From: Theocolax elegans
Lineage: Eukaryota > Arthropoda > Insecta > Hymenoptera > Cerocephalidae
Direction: 5' to 3'
DNA: 64,000 nt
Assembly (NCBI GenBank): GCA_026168455.1
Contig: CM047431.1
Location: 11,195,703-11,259,702 of the forward strand
Shown: positions 10,474-23,040 of the stretch, one piece after another
How positions within the stretch are numbered: position 1 is the stretch's first letter
Layout: each line of letters begins with the position of its first letter
Translations under genes and position numbers: made by a program
Notes under the pieces: generated by a model
Seen by the model: only the letters and a program-made list of their open reading frames with translations
Told to the model about the DNA's origin: nothing
Database searches by the model: none

Positions 10474-11110
10474 GGATATCTCGTGAATAAAACAATGTAT
10501 CCGTACCATTCAAACGTTAAAAAACTGCACCCAAGCTCATTTAAACTGCACCCTCGCTAAAATTTGCATATTTTGAATAATAAGTTTATAAATAATAAAA
10601 AACCAATTATGTATATTCGTCAAGTGATAAACTGCGTATGCGCATGCGCGTTTACAAAATGGCCGACTAGGCGGGAATAAAATAATAATTCAAATTTAAG
10701 CTCTGAACAGATTTAAGCTGTAGTCGCTAAAACGAACGAATAAAATATTGTTCAATTCTCATAATTTGTCATATTAGAAAATACTATTTTTAATCAATTT
10801 TATTCTAAAAACTACATCCCCTTAATTTAGTCAGAAAAATTGTATACGTTCGGTGTGCGACTCGATAATTCAAATACGGATATCTGGTAAGTAAGAAAAT
10901 GTATCGGTATCATTCTGACGCCAAAAAACTGCATCCATGCTCTTTTAAACTGCACCCTCGCTAAAATTTGCATATTCTTAATAATAAGTTTATATTAAAT
11001 GAAAAACCAATTATGTATATTCATCCAGTGATAAACTGCGTATGCGCATGCGCGTTAAGAAAATGGTCGACTAGGTGGGATTAAAATAATATTTTAAATT
11101 AAAACGCTGA
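10405..11110 (+). repeat. Diverged subterminal tandem units
   Basis: Two related units lie head to tail (about 10405-10808 and 10809-11110). Shared landmarks are GGATATCT, AAAAAACTGCA(C/T)CCA, ACTGCACCCTCGCTAAAATT and the TGCGCATGCGCG palindrome. Imperfect subterminal direct repeats inside long inverted repeats are typical of Drosophila FB elements. Confidence 0.6.
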
Positions 11111-11792
11111 ATTTTTTATTGGAATCCTAGAAAAATGATCATATTTATAACAAAAAAAATTATTATTTTCAATCTACATGCAATGATCATACTAGTCTAA
11201 AGTATTATTATGATTTATATAGATATTTACATTATGAATTTTATAATTTACTGACAAGTAGGCATCCACCCATGAAGTTACTCTTGGCTTAATAGAAATA
11301 TTATTATACATGTTTGCTATTGTTACATGCGCATACGCGCTTAATCACTAGATGAATATACATAATTGGTTTTTCATTTAATATAAACTTATTATTAAGA
11401 ATATGTAAATTTTAGCGAGGGTGCAGTTTAAAAGAGCATGGATGCAGTCTTTTGGCGTTGGAATGATACCGATACATTTTCTTACTTACCAGATATCCGT
11501 ATTTGAATTATCGAGTCGCACACCGAACGTATACAATTTTTCTGACTAAATTAAGGGGATGTAGTTTTTAGAATAAAATTGATTAAAAATAGTATTTTCT
11601 AATATGACAAATTATGAGAATTGAACAATATTTTATTCGTACGTTTTAGCGACTACAGCTTAAATCTGTTCAGAGCTTAAATTTGAATTATTATTTTATT
11701 CCCGCCTAGTCGGCCATTTTGTAAACGCGCATGCGCATACGCAGTTTATCACTTGACGAATATACATAATTGGTTTTTTATTATTTATAAAC
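10580..11792. repeat. Palindrome P1 of Foldback element
   Basis: Arms 10580-11057 and 11327-11792 surround a ~269-bp unique centre. Both arms contain NRF1-type palindromes. Copies with the same centre recur at 16805-18011 and 21830-23040. Confidence 0.75.
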
Positions 11793-12928
11793 TTTGTGAC
11801 ATTGCATGTCAAAAAATAATTATTAATTAATAAGTACGCGGGAGAAGGCCTCGACGGTGTCGTTACACCGGAGGCTTTTCGCGAAGCAGACTACACGTGT
11901 AGTCGCGGAGACGAGATCGGCCATGTAGTCGTATGCGATGCGCGTTTTTCCCCCACGCGCAGACGACGCTTCCTTTTCCGTATACATGGTGGCAGGTGCA
12001 ACCTCTCCAGGAACATGACCCAGGTTGAGACGAATTATCACCTGGGGGGAGAGTGATTTTCTGTCTTTGTCGTTAAGCCTTGAATGAGCGACAGAGACGG
12101 ATATACGATATAAATTAGTATTTATAGACTATTAGATGTAAGAGAATCGTGACGGATTAAATATTAATATTAGAATTGAATTTGCGTATATTAATTATTG
12201 GAATTATTAATAGTCGTTTGAGTAGAATTAATGTAATTATAAGGAATATTAATGATAATAAATTGTCTATAATAGAGTAAATTAAAAGAATTCGTATTTT
12301 CGCGCATTTAATGCGAAGTTGAAAGTCTCGGTGAATAGTACCCTACTGCTAAAGGTCAGGTGATAAATCACCTGACAAGTCACCTGACAAATCACCCCAA
12401 AACGTCATCTGACGAAACTACTGAATCCATGGAAAGGAAAACTTTCTAAGTTCTAATAAAAAAAATATTTTTAGTAATAATAAAAGAAATAGTAAAAATT
12501 ACGAAGTCGAGCCGTAACAAATGTTGTTCCGGGTCCAAAATCAGGGCGTCTCTTTTCGGTCACCATCGTCTAAACTGAAAAAAAGAAAATTTAAAAACAC
12601 ACAAAGTATCTATCTTTAATTTTTTAATTAATAATGAAAAACATATTAGATTATCATATTGATATTTAAAAGTTTCAATTTAAATAAACATTTTTAATAC
12701 AAAATTAAAATTAAAACATTTATTTTATTAAACAAAAAGTAAATAATTCTTTAAATATATACTAAAAGAATAAAAAGCTTATCTGATTTCGATGGAGATT
12801 TTGCCTGATGTCAATCGTATACATCGTATAAATCACATACTTCTGTATCTATGAGCTCGATTCTTAAACTCGAACAATAAAAACAACTATTTTCGCGACC
12901 AGTCCCGTGAAGAACTGCATAATGAGAT
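11793..12928 (-). repeat. Block K copy 1 (minus)
   Basis: First full ~1.13-kb K block, from TTGTGACATTGCATG to the CCCGTGAAGAACTG end. It holds an intact 72-codon frame on the minus strand (11823-12041) and the other exon-like islands. Confidence 0.75.
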
Positions 12929-14280
12929 TGAATAAAATTGATTAAAAATAGTATTTTCTAATATGACAAATTATGAGAATTGAACAATATTTTATTCGTA
13001 CGTTTTAGCGACTACAGCTTAAATCTGTTCAGAGCTTAAATTTGAATTATTATTTTATTCCCGCCTAGTCGGCCATTTTGTAAACGCGCATGCGCATACG
13101 CAGTTTATCACTTGACGAATATACATAATTGGTTTTTTATTATTTATAAACTTTGTGACATTGCATGTCAAAAAATAATTATTAATTAATAAGTACGCGG
13201 GAGAAGGCCTCGACGGTGTCGTTACACCGGAGGCTTTTCGCGAAGCAGACTACACGTGTAGTCGCGGAGACGAGATCGGCCATGTAGTCGTATGCGATGC
13301 GCGTTTTTCCCCCACGCGCAGACGACGCTTCCTTTTCCGTATACATGGTGGCAGGTGCAACCTCTCCAGGAACATGACCCAGGTTGAGACGAATTATCAC
13401 CTGGGGGGAGAGTGATTTTCTGTCTTTGTCGTTAAGCCTTGAATGAGCGACAGAGACGGATATACGATATAAATTAGTATTTATAGACTATTAGATGTAA
13501 GAGAATCGTGACGGATTAAATATTAATATTAGAATTGAATTTGCGTATATTAATTATTGGAATTATTAATAGTCGTTTGAGTAGAATTAATGTAATTATA
13601 AGGAATATTAATGATAATAAATTGTCTATAATAGAGTAAATTAAAAGAATTCGTATTTTCGCGCATTTAATGCGAAGTTGAAAGTCTCGGTGAATAGTAC
13701 CCTACTGCTAAAGGTCAGGTGATAAATCACCTGACAAGTCACCTGACAAATCACCCCAAAACGTCATCTGACGAAACTACTGAATCCATGGAAAGGAAAA
13801 CTTTCTAAGTTCTAATAAAAAAAATATTTTTAGTAATAATAAAAGAAATAGTAAAAATTACGAAGTCGAGCCGTAACAAATGTTGTTCCGGGTCCAAAAT
13901 CAGGGCGTCTCTTTTCGGTCACCATCGTCTAAACTGAAAAAAAAGAAAATTTAAAAACACACAAAGTATCTATCTTTAATTTTTTAATTAATAATGAAAA
14001 CATATTAGATTATCATATTGATATTTAAAAGTTTCAATTTAAATAAACATTTTTAATACAAAATTAAAATTAAAACATTATTTTATTAAAGCAAAAAGTA
14101 AATAATTCTTTAAATATATACTAAAAGAATAAAAGCTATCTGATTTCGATGGAGATTTTGCCTGATGTCAATCGTATAACATCGTATAAATCACATACTT
14201 CTGTATCTATGAGCTCGATTCTTAAACTCGAACAATAAAAACAACTATTTGGTCGCGACATGCAGTCCCGTGAAGAGCTG
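12929..14280 (-). repeat. Tandem repeat of half-palindrome plus K copy 2 (minus)
   Basis: 12929-13151 repeats 11568-11792, and 13152-14280 repeats K copy 1, giving a direct duplication with a 1,359-bp period. The 72-codon frame is intact at 13182-13400 (minus). The last ~200 bp contain scattered single-base indels relative to other copies. Confidence 0.7.
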
Positions 14281-14502
14281 CATAATGAGATGAAATTCTC
14301 CGCGTGGAGATTACTCAAGGTTAGATGGCAAACTGAAGTTGGTTTTTCTTATTGTCATTCATTAAACTAAACATAACGTATAGGTAATAAGCATAAAGAA
14401 ACCAACGTCAAGTTTGTTGAACCAACTTCAGTTTGCCAACTAACCTTCACGTACTCTCACTCGTAGCGCGAAATATTCTCCTACGTATTTCATCTAATTA
14501 AA
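14281..14502. repeat. Hairpin centre C1
   Basis: This short centre holds an inner inverted repeat (GGTTAGATGGCAAACTGAAG against CTTCAGTTTGCCAACTAACC) and could itself be a ~125-bp MITE. It joins minus K copy 2 to plus K copy 3. Confidence 0.6.
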
Positions 14503-14813
14503 CAGTTCTTCACGGGACTGGTCGCGAAAATAGTTGTTTTTATTGTTCGAGTTTAAGAATCGAGCTCATAGATACAGAAGTATGTGATTTATACGATGTA
14601 TACGATTGACATCAGGCAAAATCTCCATCGAAATCAGATAAGCTTTTTATTCTTTTAGTATATATTTAAAGAATTATTTACTTTTTGTTTAATAAAATAA
14701 ATGTTTTAATTTTAATTTTGTATTAAAAATGTTTATTTAAATTGAAACTTTTAAATATCAATATGATAATCTAATATGTTTTTCATTATTAATTAAAAAA
14801 TTAAAGATAGATA
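14503..14813 (+). repeat. Block K copy 3 (plus, truncated)
   Basis: It runs from CAGTTCTTCACGGG for ~311 bp, then switches directly to minus-oriented K sequence in the middle of the block at AAAGATAGAT/AAATTGTC. The join needs only a few shared bases. Confidence 0.65.
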
Positions 14814-15466
14814 AATTGTCTATAATAGAGTAAATTAAAAGAATTCGTATTTTCGCGCATTTAATGCGAAGTTGAAAGTCTCGGTGAATAGTACCCTACT
14901 GCTAAAGGTCAGGTGATAAATCACCTGACAAGTCACCTGACAAATCACCCCAAAACGTCATCTGACGAAACTACTGAATCCATGGAAAGGAAAACTTTCT
15001 AAGTTCTAATAAAAAAATATTTTTAGTAATAATAAAAGAAATAGTAAAAATTACGAAGTCGAGCCGTAACAAATGTTGTTCCGGGTCCAAAATCAGGGCG
15101 TCTCTTTTCGGTCACCATCGTCTAAACTGAAAAAAAGAAAATTTAAAAACACACAAAGTATCTATCTTTAATTTTTTAATTAATAATGAAAACATATTAG
15201 ATTATCATATTGATATTTAAAAGTTTCAATTTAAATAAACATTTTTAATACAAAATTAAAATTAAAACATTTATTTTATTAAACAAAAAGTAAATAATTC
15301 TTTAAATATATACTAAAAGAATAAAAAGCTTATCTGATTTCGATGGAGATTTTGCCTGATGTCAATCGTATACATCGTATAAATCACATACTTCTGTATC
15401 TATGAGCTCGATTCTTAACTCGACAATAAAAACAACTATTTTCGCGACCCGTCCCGTGAAGAACTG
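14814..15466 (-). repeat. Block K copy 4 (minus, truncated)
   Basis: It covers the half of K from AATTGTCTATAATAG to GAAGAACTG, without the 72-codon frame. Small deletions versus other copies appear near 15410-15450. Confidence 0.65.
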
Positions 15467-15686
15467 CATAATGAGATGAAATTCTCCGCGTGAGATTACT
15501 CAAAGGTTAGATGGCAACTGAAGTTGGTTTTTCTTATTGTCATTCATTAAACTAAACATAACGTATAGGTAATAAGCATAAAGAAACCAACGTCAAGTTT
15601 GTTGAACCAACTTCAGTTGCCAACTAACCTTCACGTACTCTCACTCGTAGCGCGAAATATTCTCCTACGTATTTCATCTAATTAAA
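15467..15686. repeat. Hairpin centre C2
   Basis: Same orientation and content as C1. Confidence 0.6.
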
Positions 15687-16804
15687 CAGTTCTTCACGGG
15701 ACTGGTCGCGAAAATAGTGTTTTTATTGTTTCGAGTTTAAGAATCGAGCTCATAGATACAGAAGTATGTGATTTATACGATGTATTACGATTGACATCAG
15801 GCAAAATCTCCATCGAAATCAGATAAGCTTTTTATTCTTCTTAGTATATTTAAGAATTATTTACTTTTGTTTAATAAAATAAATGTTTTAATTTTAATTT
15901 TGTATTAAAAATGTTTATTTAAATTGAAACTTTTAAATATCAATATGATAATCTAATATGTTTTTCATTATTAATTAAAAAATTAAAGATAGATACTTTG
16001 TGTGTTTTTAATTTTCTTTTTTTCAGTTTAGACGATGGTGACCGAAAGAGACGCCCTGATTTTGGACCCGGAACAACATTTGTTACGGCTCGACTTCGTA
16101 ATTTTTACTATTTCTTTTATTATTACTAAAAATATTTTTTTTATTAGAACTTAGAAAGTTTTCCTTTCCATGGATTCAGTAGTTTCGTCAGATGACGTTT
16201 TGGGGTGATTTGTCAGGTGACTTGTCAGGTGATTTATCACCTACCTTTAGCAGTAGGGTACTATTCACCGAGACTTTCAACTTCGCATTAAATGCGCGAA
16301 AATACGAATTCTTTTAATTTACTCTATTATAGACAATTTATTATCATTAATATTCCTTATAATTACATTAATTCTACTCAAACGACTATTAATAATTCCA
16401 ATAATTAATATACGCAAATTCAATTCTAATATTAATATTTAATCCGTCACGATTCTCTTACATCTAATAGTCTATAAATACTAATTTATATCGTATATCC
16501 GTCTCTGTCGCTCATTCAAGGCTTAACGACAAAGACAGAAAATCACTCTCCCCCCAGGTGATAATTCGTCTCAACCTGGGTCATGTTCCTGGAGAGGTTG
16601 CACCTGCCACCATGTATACGGAAAAGGAAGCGTCGTCTGCGCGTGGGGGAAAAACGCGCATCGCATACGACTACATGGCCGATCTCGTCTCCGCGACTAC
16701 ACGTGTAGTCTGCTTCGCGAAAGCCTCCGGTGTAACGACACCGTCGAGGCCTTCTCCCGCGTACTTATTAATTAATAATTATTTTTTGACATGCAATGTC
16801 ACAA
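15687..16804 (+). repeat. Block K copy 5 (plus)
   Basis: Full block. The frame at 16558 onward has lost one A in the GCGAAAAGCC run near 16719, so the 72-codon frame is shifted and reads on into the palindrome. Confidence 0.7.
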
Positions 16805-18011
16805 AGTTTATAAATAATAAAAAACCAATTATGTATATTCGTCAAGTGATAAACTGCGTATGCGCATGCGCGTTTACAAAATGGCCGACTAGGCGGGAAT
16901 AAAATAATAATTCAAATTTAAGCTCTGAACAGATTTAAGCTGTAGTCGCTAAAACGAACGAATAAAATATTGTTCAATTCTCATAATTTGTCATATTAGA
17001 AAATACTATTTTTAATCAATTTTATTCTAAAAACTACATCCCCTTAATTTAGTCAGAAAAATTGTATACGTTCGGTGTGCGACTCGATAATTCAAATACG
17101 GATATCTGGTAAGTAAGAAAATGTATCGGTATCATTCTGACGCCAAAAAACTGCATCCATGCTCTTTTAACTGCACCCTCGCTAAAATTTGCATATTCTT
17201 AATAATAAGTTTATATTAAATGAAAAACCAATTATGTATATTCATCCAGTGATAAACTGCGTATGCGCATGCGCGTTAAGAAAATGGTCGACTAGGTGGG
17301 ATTAAAATAATATTTTAAATTAAAACGCTGAATTTTTTATTGGAATCCTAGAAAAATGATCATATTTATAACAAAAAAAATTATTATTTTCAATCTACAT
17401 GCAATGATCATACTAGTCTAAAGTATTATTATGATTTATATAGATATTTACATTATGAATTTTATAATTTACTGACAAGTAGGCATCCACCCATGAAGTT
17501 ACTCTTGGCTTAATAGAAATATTATTATACATGTTTGCTATTGTTACATGCGCATACGCGCTTAATCACTAGATGAATATACATAATTGGTTTTTCATTT
17601 AATATAAACTTATTATTAAGAATATGTAAATTTTAGCGAGGGTGCAGTTTAAAAGAGCATGGATGCAGTCTTTTGGCGTTGGAATGATACCGATACATTT
17701 TCTTACTTACCAGATATCCGTATTTGAATTATCGAGTCGCACACCGAACGTATACAATTTTTCTGACTAAATTAAGGGGATGTAGTTTTTAGAATAAAAT
17801 TGATTAAAAATAGTATTTTCTAATATGACAAATTATGAGAATTGACAATATTTATTCGTACGTTTTAGCGACTACAGCTTAAATCTGTTCAGAGCTTAAA
17901 TTTGAATTATTATTTATTCCCGCCTAGTCGGCCATTTTGTAAACGCGCATGCGCATACGCAGTTTATCACTTGACGAATATACATAATTGGTTTTTTATT
18001 ATTTATAAACT
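16805..18011. repeat. Palindrome P2 of Foldback element
   Basis: Nearly identical to P1, with centre 17281-17548. Several one-base deletions in the right arm (17840-17930) suggest low consensus quality. Confidence 0.7.
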
Positions 18012-19133
18012 TTGTGACATTGCATGTCAAAAAATAATTATTAATTAATAAGTACGCGGGAGAAGGCCTCGACGGTGTCGTTACACCGGAGGCTTTTCGC
18101 GAAGCAGACTACACGTGTAGTCGCGGAGACGAGATCGGCCATGTAGTCGTATGCGATGCGCGTTTTTCCCCCACGCGCAGACGACGCTTCCTTTTCCGTA
18201 TACATGGTGGCAGGTGCAACCTCTCCAGGAACATGACCCAGGTTGAGACGAATTATCACCTGGGGGGAGAGTGATTTCTGTCTTTGTCGTTAAGCCTTGA
18301 ATGAGCGACAGAGACGGATATACGATATAAATTAGTATTTATAGACTATTAGATGTAAGAGAATCGTGACGGATTAAATATTAATATTAGATGAATTTGC
18401 GTATATTAATTATTGGAATTATAATAGTCGTTTGAGTAGAATTAATGTAATTATAAGGAATATTAATGATAATAAATTGTCTATAATAGAGTAAATTAAA
18501 AGAATTCGTATTTTCGCGCATTTAATGCGAAGTTGAAAGTCTCGGTGAATAGTACCCTACTGCTAAAGGTCAGGTGATAAATCACCTGACAAGTCACCTG
18601 ACAAATCACCCCAAACGTCATCTGACGAAATACTGAATCCATGGAAAGGAAACTTTCTAAGTTCTAATAAAAAAAATATTTTTAGTAATAATAAAAGAAA
18701 TAGTAAAAATACGAAGTCGAGCCGTAACAAATGTGTTCCGGGTCCAAAATCAGGGCGTCTCTTTCGGTCACCATCGTCTAACTGAAAAAAGAAAATTTAA
18801 AAACACACAAAGTATCTATCTTTAATTTTTTAATAATAATGAAAAACATATTAGATTATCATATTGATATTTAAAAGTTTCAATTTAAATAAACATTTTT
18901 TAATACAAAATTAAAATTAAAACATTTATTTATTAAACAAAAAGTAACTAATTCTTTAAATATATACTAAAAGAATAAAAAGCTTATCTGATTTCGATGG
19001 AGATTTTGCCTGATGTCAATCGTATACATCGTATAAATCACATACTTCTGTATCTATGAGCTCGATTCTTAAACTCGAACAATAAAAACAACTATTTTCG
19101 CGACCAGTCCCGTGAAGAACTGCATAATGAGAT
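18012..19133 (-). repeat. Block K copy 6 (minus, indel-rich)
   Basis: Full block with the 72-codon frame intact at 18041-18259 (minus). From ~18270 onward it has many one-base deletions compared with copies 1, 2 and 7, mostly in homopolymers, as expected of unpolished long-read sequence. Confidence 0.65.
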
Positions 19134-20484
19134 TGAATAAAATTGATTAAAATAGTATTTTCTATATGACAAATTATGAGAATTGAACAATATTTTATTC
19201 GTACGTTTTTAGCGACTACAGCTTAATCTGTTCAGAGCTTAAATTTGAATTATTATTTTATTCCCGCCTAGTCGGCCATTTTGTAAACGCGCATGCGCAT
19301 ACGCAGTTTATCACTTGACGAATATACATAATTGGTTTTTTTATTATTTATAATATAAACTTTGTGACATTGCATGTCAAAAAATAATTATTAATTAATA
19401 AGTACGCGGGAGAAGGCCTCGACGTGTCGTTACACCGGAGGCTTTTCGCGAAGCAGACTACACGTGTAGTCGCGGAGACGAGATCGGCCATGTAGTCGTA
19501 TGCGATGCGCGTTTTTCCCCCACGCGCAGACGACGCTTCCTTTTCCGTATACATGGTGGCAGGTGCAACCTCTCCAGGAACATGACCCAGGTTGAGACGA
19601 ATTATCACCTGGGGGGAGAGTGATTTTCTGTCTTTGTCGTTAAGCCTTGAATGAGCGACAGAGACGGATATACGATATAAATTAGTATTTATAGACTATT
19701 AGATGTAAGAGAATCGTGACGGATTAAATATTAATATTAGAATTGAATTTGCGTATATTAATTATTGGAATTATTAATAGTCGTTTGAGTAGAATTAATG
19801 TAATTATAAGGAATATTAATGATAATAAATTGTCTATAATAGAGTAAATTAAAAGAATTCGTATTTTCGCGCATTTAATGCGAAGTTGAAAGTCTCGGTG
19901 AATAGTACCCTACTGCTAAAGGTCAGGTGATAAATCACCTGACAAGTCACCTGACAAATCACCCCAAAACGTCATCTGACGAAACTACTGAATCCATGGA
20001 AAGGAAAACTTTCTAAGTTCTAATAAAAAAAATATTTTTAGTAATAATAAAAGAAATAGTAAAAATTACGAAGTCGAGCCGTAACAAATGTTGTTCCGGG
20101 TCCAAAATCAGGGCGTCTCTTTTCGGTCACCATCGTCTAAACTGAAAAAAAGAAAATTTAAAAACACACAAAGTATCTATCTTTAATTTTTTAATTAATA
20201 ATGAAAAACATATTAGATTATCATATTGATATTTAAAAGTTTCAATTTAAATAAACATTTTTAATACAAAATTAAAATTAAAACATTTATTTTATTAAAC
20301 AAAAAGTAAATAATTCTTTAAATATATACTAAAAGAATAAAAAGCTTATCTGATTTCGATGGAGATTTTGCCTGATGTCAATCGTATACATCGTATAAAT
20401 CACATACTTCTGTATCTATGAGCTCGATTCTTAAACTCGAACAATAAAAACAACTATTTTCGCGACCAGTCCCGTGAAGAACTG
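19134..20484 (-). repeat. Tandem half-palindrome plus K copy 7 (minus)
   Basis: Repeats the 12929-14280 arrangement. One G is missing near 19423 (GACGTGTCG for GACGGTGTCG), which shifts the 72-codon frame (19390-19608, minus). Confidence 0.7.
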
Positions 20485-20706
20485 CATAATGAGATGAAAT
20501 TCTCCGCGTGAGATTACTCAAAGGTTAGATGGCAAACTGAAGTTGGTTTTTCTTATTGTCATTCATTAAACTAAACATAACGTATAGGTAATAAGCATAA
20601 AGAAACCAACGTCAAGTTTGTTGAACCAACTTCAGTTTGCCAACTAACCTTCACGTACTCTCACTCGTAGCGCGAAATATTCTCCTACGTATTTCATCTA
20701 ATTAAA
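20485..20706. repeat. Hairpin centre C3
   Basis: Same orientation as C1 and C2. Confidence 0.6.
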
Positions 20707-21829
20707 CAGTTCTTCACGGGACTGGTCGCGAAAATAGTTGTTTTTATTGTTCGAGTTTAAGAATCGAGCTCATAGATACAGAAGTATGTGATTTATACGA
20801 TGTATACGATTGACATCAGGCAAAATCTCCATCGAAATCAGATAAGCTTTTTATTCTTTTAGTATATATTTAAAGAATTATTTACTTTTTGTTTAATAAA
20901 ATAAATGTTTTAATTTTAATTTTGTATTAAAAATGTTTATTTAAATTGAAACTTTTAAATATCAATATGATAATCTAATATGTTTTTCATTATTAATTAA
21001 AAAATTAAAGATAGATACTTTGTGTGTTTTTAAATTTTCTTTTTTTCAGTTTAGACGATGGTGACCGAAAAGAGACGCCCTGATTTTGGACCCGGAACAA
21101 CATTTGTTACGGCTCGACTTCGTAATTTTTACTATTTCTTTTATTATTACTAAAAATATTTTTTTATTAGAACTTAGAAAGTTTTCCTTTCCATGGATTC
21201 AGTAGTTTCGTCAGATGACGTTTTGGGGTGATTTGTCAGGTGACTTGTCAGGTGATTTATCACCTGACCTTTAGCAGTAGGGTACTATTCACCGAGACTT
21301 TCAACTTCGCATTAAATGCGCGAAAATACGAATTCTTTTAATTTACTCTATTATAGACAATTTATTATCATTAATATTCCTTATAATTACATTAATTCTA
21401 CTCAAACGACTATTAATAATTCCAATAATTAATATACGCAAATTCAATTCTAATATTAATATTTAATCCGTCACGATTCTCTTACATCTAATAGTCTATA
21501 AATACTAATTTATATCGTATATCCGTCTCTGTCGCTCATTCAAGGCTTAACGACAAAGACAGAAAATCACTCTCCCCCCAGGTGATAATTCGTCTCAACC
21601 TGGGTCATGTTCCTGGAGAGGTTGCACCTGCCACCATGTATACGGAAAAGGAAGCGTCGTCTGCGCGTGGGGGAAAAACGCGCATCGCATACGACTACAT
21701 GGCCGATCTCGTCTCCGCGACTACACGTGTAGTCTGCTTCGCGAAAAGCCTCCGGTGTAACGACACCGTCGAGGCCTTCTCCCGCGTACTTATTAATTAA
21801 TAATTATTTTTTGACATGCAATGTCACAA
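20707..21829 (+). repeat. Block K copy 8 (plus), best-preserved
   Basis: Full block with clean sequence. Three islands look exon-like: one after a long pyrimidine tract and CAG (about 21049-21125, ending CTTC/GTAATT), one around 21180-21280, and one after a CT-rich tract and CCCCCCAG (21580-21800). Confidence 0.7.
21582..21800 (+). CDS. 72-codon exon-like frame repeated in block K
   Basis: I do not recognise this protein. The island is far more GC-rich than its surroundings and follows an acceptor-like CT-rich tract ending in CAG. The listed frame starts at GTG; the first ATG (codon 19) sits in a near-ideal context, GCCACCATG, giving 54 residues. No stop interrupts it in five of seven copies (11823-12041, 13182-13400, 18041-18259 and 23070-23288 on minus; this one on plus). 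The other two (16558 plus, 19390-19608 minus) are each shifted by one base. The opposite strand is also open, so coding direction is unproven. It may be an exon fragment of a host gene captured by the Foldback element, as Pack-MULEs do. Confidence 0.3.
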   Translation: MIIRLNLGHVPGEVAPATMYTEKEASSARGGKTRIAYDYMADLVSATTRVVCFAKSLRCNDTVEAFSRVLIN

Positions 21830-23040
21830 AGTTTATAAATAATAAAAAACCAATTATGTATATTCGTCAAGTGATAAACTGCGTATGCGCATGCGCGTTT
21901 ACAAAATGGCCGACTAGGCGGGAATAAAATAATAATTCAAATTTAAGCTCTGAACAGATTTAAGCTGTAGTCGCTAAAACGTACGAATAAAATATTGTTC
22001 AATTCTCATAATTTGTCATATTAGAAAATACTATTTTTAATCAATTTTATTCTAAAAACTACATCCCCTTAATTTAGTCAGAAAAATTGTATACGTTCGG
22101 TGTGCGACTCGATAATTCAAATACGGATATCTGGTAAGTAAGAAAATGTATCGGTATCATTCTGACGCCAAAAAACTGCATCCATGCTCTTTTAAACTGC
22201 ACCCTCGCTAAAATTTGCATATTCTTAATAATAAGTTTATATTAAATGAAAAACCAATTATGTATATTCATCCAGTGATAAACTGCGTATGCGCATGCGC
22301 GTTAAGAAAATGGTCGACTAGGTGGGATTAAAATAATATTTTAAATTAAAACGCTGAATTTTTTATTGGAATCCTAGAAAAATGATCATATTTATAACAA
22401 AAAAAATTATTATTTTCAATCTACATGCAATGATCATACTAGTCTAAAGTATTATTATGATTTATATAGATATTTACATTATGAATTTTATAATTTACTG
22501 ACAAGTAGGCATCCACCCATGAAGTTACTCTTGGCTTAATAGAAATATTATTATACATGTTTGCTATTGTTACATGCGCATACGCGCTTAATCACTAGAT
22601 GAATATACATAATTGGTTTTTCATTTAATATAAACTTATTATTAAGAATATGTAAATTTTAGCGAGGGTGCAGTTTAAAAGAGCATGGATGCAGTCTTTT
22701 GGCGTTGGAATGATACCGATACATTTTCTTACTTACCAGATATCCGTATTTGAATTATCGAGTCGCACACCGAACGTATACAATTTTTCTGACTAAATTA
22801 AGGGGATGTAGTTTTTAGAATAAAATTGATTAAAAATAGTATTTTCTAATATGACAAATTATGAGAATTGAACAATATTTTATTCGTACGTTTTAGCGAC
22901 TACAGCTTAAATCTGTTCAGAGCTTAAATTTGAATTATTATTTTATTCCCGCCTAGTCGGCCATTTTGTAAACGCGCATGCGCATACGCAGTTTATCACT
23001 TGACGAATATACATAATTGGTTTTTTATTATTTATAAACT
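21830..23040. repeat. Palindrome P3 of Foldback element
   Basis: Same arms and centre (22307-22572) as P1 and P2. Confidence 0.75.
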
